DNA of 64,000 nt from Panax quinquefolius (Eukaryota; Streptophyta; Magnoliopsida; Apiales; Araliaceae), in assembly GCA_020205615.1 (NCBI GenBank), contig JAINUW010000545.1, positions 58,373-122,372 of the forward strand. The letters run 5' to 3'. The notes under the pieces were generated by a model. It was not told where the DNA came from, did no database searches, and was given only the letters and a program-made list of their open reading frames with translations. A program made the position numbers and the translations under genes. Of this stretch, positions 57,230 to 64,000 are shown piece after piece. Numbering within the stretch: the stretch's first letter is position 1; each line of letters starts with the position of its first letter.

Positions 57230-60200
57230 TGTGACGCCCCCAAATTCAGACCACACTTGTCCCAAATTTGGTTGTCACGTACTAACTCTAATAATAAATC
57301 AACATCTCACACAGCGGAATAATAGAATAAATTACATTGTTATATCATAATTATTCTTATCTCAAGGGTTCGTAACTTAAACATCTCTTACATAACTTAA
57401 TCATAATTAAACACCGTTTGGACATGACTAATACATAATACAATAAAACTTCAATTAAACATAGCTTAATAAGTTCTTATACAACCAAATCATAGTACAT
57501 TCCTAACAACATAGAAATAACTACTCCAAAGCTTTCTCTTTAGCCTTGCCATTGCCAGAGGGTTCACCACGTTCTCCCTTCACTGAAAGTTTTATGGAAA
57601 GCAAGGATGAACAACAATTTTACCCAGCAAGTAATATATCAAAAAGGGTAATCAATATGTTTTAAATTTCTCAAGGGTATATCAATAATGATAGTGCAAG
57701 ATAGCAAGAAGTATCGATGATTATCAACAATAATCGATGTCAATAATATTAAATGATTAAGTCAATTCAAGATTTCAAAGCAATAAATACTGAGCAGTCA
57801 CTAAGGACTATGAACTTCTCCTAGAATTAATAGTAATAGACTGATAATTCTATAAAACGAGTACAACAGGTGATCAGCCTACAGTACCCTATGTCATGCA
57901 TAACATTTAGTCTTTCTCATGTGTGCACGTCGGTTTCCCTACAATATATAATTCCCCTTCCAAGAGGGTTGTTCTTCTCAGTTATAAGATTCCGCACTCA
58001 AGTTAATTTGGTTTGGATAGTTTTCGATCAAATATCAATAGTCTAGCTGAATCAATGGCTTAGACAGTTCTTTCACAATATATATGAACAGTTATTGTTC
58101 GGATCAAAGTTTAAAATTTCATTATGAAGTATTGTTTCTTCACAGTTCTACTTGTATGATCAATAATTGCACAAGTTCAATAATGCTCAATAAAGAGTAA
58201 GGTTCGAGTACTTGCATTCAATATACGAATCAAATGAAATTTGAGAACTTGCACAAAATCCAAAGTTGTGTAAGTTAGGAAACTTGCCTCAAGCGTAGTT
58301 TACCAAAGTAAAGCTTAATATCAATCAAATACACTATGATATCCTATTCATATATAATCACATTAGTTATACAAGTTCAACATGTACATTTACTATCTTA
58401 ACTTATTATCATACACAAGTGTAATTTATCAATGCTAACATATATTGCTAGTCTTCTAGTCGCATAATCTTATACGTATGTCATCACATGCAAATTAGTT
58501 TCTAACATACTATGTCATAGTTGAAATCATAATTTGACTTTAGAGTTTTAAACACTAATTCATCATAGGATCCTTTCAATAACATGCTTATTAACACATG
58601 AGTACTATACTGGATAGGTATTATAGATTAAAGTTACAATATAGGATTGCATCAGTTCATAATTTATTAACAAAACACAGACCTCCTTTGCGGAATGGTA
58701 GCACCAAGACCGGATTTGAACTAGGAGTATGCGGTAGCGTTGCTCCTTGCTCAAAACCGTAAGCGCTAAATATTTAGCTTGGTCATACTTGCGCACTTAT
58801 AAGCAATTATGATGACACTTGCAGAGTTATGTCTATGAATAGGTTTGGCACCTTCTATGGCCATTCCAAGATTCTCTTAATACTATAGTACATTGGCACA
58901 TAATGAGGTTAATAACCCTTAAATATACATAACATATTTATCAAGTTCTTAATATTAACCATAGTATTAAGAGAAGTGGTCACATTTTAATGTATATCAG
59001 AACTTGATACATTGACACATAAAGTTAGAACATGTATTACGCGATGTTTATCAAAATGTAGTTTCCAAATCCTTATACTTCTTTGAACGTTTATACTCAA
59101 ATCAACTAACATGGCTTACTATATACATAGAAAATCTCAGCCCACAGGTGCATGTTATTTATAGGCATATTCTAACTGTCATAGTATGCTCAACACATCT
59201 TAAGGAGCTAACATGAATAACTGTGATATACTACCCGTGCGGTGAAAGACTAGGGATGTGGCACGATCGCGCCACTTCGCCCAGAGACAAAAATATGGCT
59301 TCTACTTCTGCGGAGCCTCAACCCCAAACATTGCCAAACATCTTTTGCTGCAACACAAACTACTTCTAATACTTCTAAGCATGCATACTAACTAAAACAA
59401 CACACTCTTAAGCCAATTCATACCAAATAACAAAGAATTAATGAGAATTGCAAGAATTTGCCAAAACTCAACTTAAGAACACAAAAATAGAACTTATACC
59501 TCCTTGAAGCTTGATTGAATTCCTCTACACACTGATTATATTCCTTCAATGCTCAACAACACTCACCCTCAATATATCCTTATCAGACAATTTAAGTAAC
59601 GGAGAAATGAAGAAGGTGAGCTTCCATTTATAGAGAATTAGTTGTCCAGTCATTGCTCTTACACCTTAGTTTGATTCAATGGAGATTGGGAAGAAATGTT
59701 GGGTATAGAAGGGTTGGCCAACTGCCAATTCGTAGCCAGCATCACTACTAATGCTATGAAGTTGTATTTTTATGCAATGAAGAAGATATGTTATTGTTTG
59801 GTTACTGTTTGGGACTCTTAATATGGGATAAAGACTTTTAAATCCCAGCAACGTGTTTATAATGTTTAGTTTGTTCTCTTATACTCCCAAAATGTAATTT
59901 TAATGTGTTAATGCTACTACATAATGGAAAGTTAGGGATTATTTATGTATCCACATCATATAATCCATGTACATTAGTCCAGTCTAATTAATATTTATAA
60001 CATGTATGGACTCAATTTAATTGGTCACTAATAATTCGATATCCCCTTAAAACTTTATTATTCTAGTTAGACTCACTTATTGGAATAATTTGGAATTCTT
60101 TGACAGAGTACATCTTTTAATGTTTCCACACATAATTACTGTCACATAAGCAATTATTCATGTTACTTATAATTCTTTTCACTTTACTATATAGTTTCCT

Positions 60201-60592
60201 ATATATTACATAGTTATATTAAAGTGTCACAACACATTTTCTTTTTAATGTAGGAACCATATGCTGACACATATTTTACACACATCAACTAAATGAATAA
60301 AATAATTCTAATTATGTAAATTACTTTGCTCATCAATCAATTAATAATATAATATTAATTAATCCTTTACTCCTTAATTTAATCATCTCTCAATTAAATC
60401 AATCCCTAAATCTCCATTCTCATGCCACACAAGGCATTTTCAAAATTCTCATCACAATCCACATTCTTATAAATTCAATTTAACTTAGTTGAATTATTCA
60501 TTTCATAGCACATCAATATTTATATTTAAATAAATATTCATTATCTTATTTTATCAAAATAATATTTATTCATGAAATTCTCGATTCTTACA
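57230..60592 (-). mobile_element. Solo LTR G (chromovirus type)
   Basis: 3363 bp; plus-strand ends TGTGACGCCC and GATTCTTACA, exact TSD TTCTT at 57225-57229 and 60593-60597. On the minus strand it starts TGTAAGAATC and ends GGGGGCGTCACA. Shares motifs with element A LTR (AGGCTGATCACCTGTTGTAC). TATA box CTATAAATGG at 59624-59633 (minus). It interrupts host gag, whose frame resumes on the far side. No gene; ORFs 58605-58796 and 59666-59851 are chance. Confidence 0.92.
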
Positions 60593-60597
60593 TTCTT

Positions 60598-60790
60598 TTC
60601 CCGGACCCTGGGTTCCTCCATGTGCAGAGGATTCTGTATGTATGGGTATTCGTGGACCCTGAGTGGACTGGTGTAGTTCTTTAAGCAGAACAACCAACTC
60701 TGTAATTTGGTTGCTTAGACTGGCCAGATGTAGCCATGCTTGGCTGTAGGCTTGTTGCCTTTTTGGATTTTGACCGGGTAACAGGCCCAA
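60598..60790 (-). pseudogene. gag: Host element gag N-terminus
   Basis: Starts at 60790: MGLLPGQNPKRQQAYSQ, then a helical stretch LASLSNQITELVVLLKEL and a Gly/Ser-rich linker up to solo LTR G. It is the first ATG-initiated frame after the PBS and joins in frame with 57229 once the insertion and one TSD copy are ignored. Confidence 0.7.
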
Positions 60791-61487
60791 TTGCTTCCCT
60801 ACAAAAAGACTTATGTAGTTTAGTCTTAGTGAATGTAGAAAAGTTACATGTAATGTGTGTCCATTTTGGGAGTAGTATTATCCTGCAAAATGGATGTCAG
60901 TTTGATAAGATAATATGTTATATTTTGATATGAAAGGGAATGCATGTACACATATTCCTTTATACTTTCCATTACATTGAGATTGGCATGGACATAACAT
61001 TATAAGTAATTGATATTACAAGTAATTGAAATGGGAAAGTATGAAGAGACTTCCCTCTGCATTTGGTTAATCAGAGTCTGACCTATCTTAGGTTACTCTC
61101 GCGGCTTTTTGGCATGAAGGTTCCCAGATCATCGCAATTTACTTGACAGGAAGTTAATCCGGTCTTTCAACTAGAGCGAATCTGGGTGGTGCCTTTCCTG
61201 AGCCTCATTGGAATTAGTCTCCCTACGAGTCTAATAATCAAACACTGACAGGATAGCCTCCTGATGGAGGGACCACACAACATACATTCACATACATCGT
61301 GTCTCACCGTATGGAAATGATGATATATGTGAAGCACTAATATCACAGGCAGATATAGTGAGAAAAACTAAGTGCAGTAATGAAATGCATTCGTACACAT
61401 TTATTCAAATGTAAATTCAACATCCACACACAAGCAAATATAAGTTTTGAAAAGTTTGAAATAGCGGCTTAAGCCCTCTTACTGGAT
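60791..61487 (-). other. Host element 5' leader
   Basis: About 700 bp between PBS and gag start. No credible ORF. An untranslated leader that would hold packaging signals; none can be assigned by eye. Confidence 0.6.
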
Positions 61488-61506
61488 GTCCCCATCAGAG
61501 TCGCCA
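61488..61506 (-). promoter_or_regulatory. Primer binding site of the host element (Arg-tRNA type)
   Basis: Minus strand TGGCGACTCTGATGGGGAC, two bases after the LTR end. TGGCGACTC is the PBS form reported for Ogre-type elements. A second TGGCGACTCT lies inside the LTR at 61639-61648. Confidence 0.75.
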
Positions 61507-62315
61507 CCTGTCGACGTCGGGATTTTTATTATCCCTTTTCTGTTCTTGTCCTTTGGTGTTCTCATGTTATGTGAGATTTGTTTGAATAAACAAAGTTGTG
61601 AAAAGGTCCGACATGTATATGTCGACGATTAGACTGTAAGAGTCGCCACTTGGTATTTTTAAATGGTTGCACCAACTCAACCAAGAAAAGGTTTGCACAT
61701 TGACCAAGTGATGTAACACTACTTGACTGGTCTGTGAAACTGAGATTTTTTAGGGTTCGGGGGCTTGATTATGCGGAGGGAATGTGTTAGGCACCCCCCG
61801 ACATCCGTGTTACCATGGTGACCGCCACTTTTCAATTTAAACTTATATCTAAATGTGTGTGTATGTAGGTCAATATGTAATTATTTGAAAGTAGTGTTGT
61901 GCCTCGTTTGCACCTATATACAAAGGGTTTGAATTTTGTATAAAAGTTCATTTTAACAAGATATATCAATGATGTTTTAGAAAAAGAGGATTTTCAAACC
62001 CTTGTGCTCAATAGTAATTGAGACCTTTGATACTTCCATTTTATTATATGTTCGACTTGATTTCTTTTATTTTCGAGATGCGAAGCATCTTTGAGAAAAT
62101 AATATACAAAGCAGTGCCGAACTTTTTGTGGTCATGTAAGCCATTTAAGGAAATTCAAACACCGTGAATAATTTACAAGCTAGTTACAGTTGAAAATTTC
62201 CATCACGGGAACCGAATCTAGATTCAAAAAACTGAATCTATGATCACATGATTCCTAGGCTCACATGATGTAGCAGTTTGTAGGAAATCTGTAAGCAGTT
62301 ATATATATAAAAGCT

Positions 62316-62317
<2 letters not shown>

Positions 62318-62346
<29 letters not shown>

Positions 62347-62588
62347 AGCGATCGACCGCCACGAAGTAAATTCTATGGGGGATTGGAAATGTAAATATAT
62401 AAAAGCGGTATATATATTTATAAAGACGATCTACCGCCACAAAGTAAACTCCAGGCGGGACGGAAATGTAAATATATATATATATATATATATATATAAG
62501 TGATAAATATATATATAGAGACAATCAACTGCCACGAAGTAAACTCCAGGAGGGACAAAAATATAAATATATATGTATATATATATAG
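62318..62588. repeat. Three tandem 80-93 bp units with (TA)n arms
   Basis: Units begin near 62345, 62425 and 62518, each with CCGCCACGAAGTAAA or a variant (third: ACTGCCACGAAGTAAA), then a GGCGGGAC-like block, AAATGTAAATATATA and a TA run (62318-62344, 62474-62498, 62508-62517, 62564-62588). Confidence 0.85.
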
Positions 62589-62604
62589 AGTCCGGATCAG
62601 GTCC

Positions 62605-62841
62605 GGACTCCCGAACCTGACTAAAATTCAGACAATTTTTTCTATTTTTTTTAAATCAACTTAAAATTTTTTTTATGGAACTTGAATTTTTACATAATAT
62701 AGTGTTTTGGGTGTGATTTGGATACATATAACAAAACATGTCTATACAGACTGTAAAAATTCAAGTTCTATAATTTTTTTAAGTTGTTTTAAAAAAAAGC
62801 AAACAAAAAATAAATTTAGTTCGGATTTTAACAGCATCTGG
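62605..62841. mobile_element. Foldback / MITE-like inverted repeat
   Basis: Left arm about 62611-62692 and right arm about 62751-62841 are inverted copies (GGAACTTGAATTTTTACA against TGTAAAAATTCAAGTTC, continuing outward through AAGTTGATTT/AAGTTGTTTT and TAAAATTCAGA/TCGGATTTTA), around a loop of about 58 bp. No coding capacity. It may be a non-autonomous DNA transposon. Outer ends and target duplication are unclear; GTCCGGA and TCCGGAC at 62590-62608 form a separate small palindrome. Confidence 0.55.
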
Positions 62842-63040
62842 GCATACGCACACACGAGACTCTCAACATGAATAACTGTGTGGGAAAAATAGTGGATAAA
62901 GGCTTTAAGAAATGTAAGAAGTCTTACAGTAGGCTGCCAAGAAGACTTCAAATGGCTTTAAATGAATGAAAACTCAATTTCCACCGGTAAAATATAGCAC
63001 AATACAAGCTCACAAGTGTTTGAAAAGAGAAAGCACTCAA

Positions 63041-63047
63041 TTTATAG
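63041..63047 (-). promoter_or_regulatory. TATA box candidate of the host LTR
   Basis: Minus strand CTATAAATTGAGTGC, between the hairpin array upstream and U5 downstream. A second candidate, CTACAAATAGAGGG, lies at about 63113-63128. Confidence 0.5.
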
Positions 63048-63526
63048 TGTGTACAGAGCAAAATGGACAGGGCTTCCTTGCCTTTTTTCTCTTCTAAAAT
63101 GGCCACCCCAAGCCCTCTATTTGTAGAGGGGGGAGCTCCAGGTCCACCTACGGCTACCCGGGATGCCTCAGGCTCCATGGGCCCCACCGTCTCAAAGTAC
63201 GTGCACGTATGTAACGCGTTGTCCGCTCGAACCTTCATAACTTTTGCTTCGGGCATCCGATTGAGGCATATAATACCTTTCTAGAATGTTGTTATCAAGA
63301 GATACATAATGACATGGGATAAGAGGTTGTACGAAGTCGGGAAGATATGGCCATACCTAGTTATTCAGGTCTTCAAATTCTATCCGGTGTGCTGTCTTGT
63401 ATAGTAGTCATTCGAGATTTTGAGCTATGGTTCTTGGAGGACACTTCTGTGTAGAATGTATGTTGAAATGTTGTTGAGACAACATAAATGTTGGATCGAG
63501 GTGGCAAACTGATGATTTTGTCCCTC

Positions 63527-64000
63527 ACCGGGGTTATCTCCGGTTTGGGCTGATTTAGTAGTCGTTGCTCAGGGTTATCTCTGAGATTGGACTGCTGTGA
63601 GTACTGAAGATCCTTAGGGTTGTCTCTGAGGCGTGTCTGACCTCTCGGGGTTATCTCTGGGGTTGGAACTGAGTGCCTCAGGGTTATCTCCTAGGTTGAA
63701 GCTGACTTCTAGGGTTGAAATGAGCTTTTTTGGGGTTGTCTCCGGAACTGCAACTGCATTCCTCAGGGTTGTCTCTAAGGTTGAAATTGAAAATCCCAGG
63801 GTTGTCTCTAAGATTAGAAATGAGTATCTCGGGGTTGTCTCCGAGATTAAAAATTGAGAATTCCGGGGTTGTCTCCGGAATTGGAACTGCATTCCTCGGG
63901 GTCGTCTCCGAGGTTGGAACTGAAAATCCCGGGGTTATCTCCAAGACTGGAAATGAGTATCTCGGGGTTGTCTTCGAGATTGAAAATTGAGAATTTTGGA
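63527..64000. repeat. 33-bp tandem hairpin array with constant loop and changing stems
   Basis: Fourteen units and the start of a fifteenth. Loop GGTTGTCT or GGTTATCT (GGTCGTCT once) lies at 63532, 63573, 63618, 63649, 63682, 63734, 63767, 63800, 63833, 63867, 63900, 63933 and 63966. Arms: ACCGG/CCGGT (63527), CTCAG/CTGAG (63568), CCTTAG/CTGAGG (63612), TTTTGG/CCGGAA (63728), ATCTCGG/CCGAGAT (63826), AATTCCGG/CCGGAATT (63859), CCTCGG/CCGAGG (63894), ATCTCGG/TCGAGAT (63959). From 63728 the units form a four-unit higher-order repeat of about 132 bp. A unit near 63707 is truncated. Confidence 0.85.

Larger units (their letters stand above)
23639..64000 (-). mobile_element. Host Tat/Ogre-type Ty3/gypsy element (interrupted)
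   Basis: Pieces on the minus strand: LTR 61509-64000 (continuing right), PBS 61488-61506, leader and gag start 60593-61483, gag 56217-57229, gag 36983-38021, protease to integrase 26059-30840, 3' untranslated segment 24736-26058, antisense ORF 23639-24735. The Arg-tRNA-type PBS (TGGCGACTC), two RNase H domains and an antisense ORF after integrase are marks of the Tat lineage (Ogre, Retand). Gaps are filled by insertions A, C, F (with D and E) and G. The gag reading frame resumes across solo LTR G once one target-site copy is removed, which supports continuity. The 3' LTR lies left of the window. Confidence 0.85.
61509..64000 (-). repeat. Host element 5' LTR (continues beyond the window)
   Basis: Ends (plus-strand start) TGTCGACGTC at 61509 beside the PBS. 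Holds a second PBS-like site, three tandem units (62345-62588), a foldback element (62605-62841), promoter-like sites (63041-63047 and about 63113-63128, minus) and a hairpin array (63527-64000). No gene; ORFs of 60-100 codons here are translations of repeats. The far end is not in the window, so length and start are unknown. Confidence 0.7.

Noticed and set aside
58605..58796. 63-codon minus-strand ORF in LTR G
   Set aside because: Short, no domain, inside a solo LTR.
62261..62524. 87-codon minus-strand ORF
   Set aside because: An Ile/Tyr run read from a TA microsatellite.
63614..63990. Overlapping ORFs on both strands of 74-92 codons
   Set aside because: They are translations of the 33-bp repeat; open frames arise because the unit length is a multiple of three.

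Overview
This window is non-genic, repeat-filled plant nuclear DNA. It is AT-rich and built almost entirely of LTR retrotransposons inserted into one another. The lineages are a Ty1/copia element of Sirevirus (SIRE/Maximus) type, several Ty3/gypsy chromovirus elements of Tekay/Del type, and one large Ty3/gypsy Tat/Ogre-type element. Together they suggest a eudicot with a large genome; the species cannot be named from this window. I found no ordinary host gene, tRNA, rRNA or CRISPR array.

Layout. Positions 1-23638 hold the 3' part of a plus-strand Tekay-like element (A): degenerate RNase H, integrase and C-terminal domain, a polypurine tract, and a 3' LTR (1700-1979 plus 21691-23638). That LTR is split by a 19.7 kb minus-strand copia block arranged LTR-internal-LTR-internal-LTR (LTRs 1980-3635, 10963-12637, 19986-21690). 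Each copia internal region reads PBS, gag, protease, integrase, RT, RNase H, then a third ORF of about 557 codons, then a polypurine tract. From 23639 to the right edge the matrix is one minus-strand Tat/Ogre-type host element. In its sense direction it shows an LTR (61509 to beyond 64000), an Arg-type PBS (61488-61506), gag, protease, RT, two RNase H domains, integrase, a hairpin-rich 3' untranslated segment, and an antisense ORF resembling a plant mobile domain.

The host element is interrupted by: A; element C (30841-36977, TSD CAGTG, internally deleted); solo LTR F (38022-56216), which contains element D (38344-52681, TSD AAGTA), whose 3' LTR contains solo LTR E (49889-51739, TSD TTTAT); and solo LTR G (57230-60592, TSD TTCTT). 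This gives relative ages: host before F before D before E, and host before A before copia. Every coding region except perhaps one gag carries stops, frameshifts or lost catalytic residues, so the residents look dead or dependent on other copies.

The most unusual signals are non-coding. (1) The U3 region of the host LTR (63527-64000) holds a tandem array of 33-bp units. Each unit has an inverted repeat around an almost invariant 8-nt loop (GGTTGTCT), while the stem sequence changes from unit to unit with pairing kept. (2) A second array of about 38-bp hairpin units lies in the same element's 3' untranslated segment (25504-25752). (3) A short hairpin with the palindrome TGATCA in its loop recurs in the LTRs of four different chromovirus elements, and resembles an RNA dimerisation (kissing-loop) site. 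(4) The copia copies and LTR pairs differ in clustered scrambles near CAG/CTG, which may be a sequencing artefact at methylated sites.
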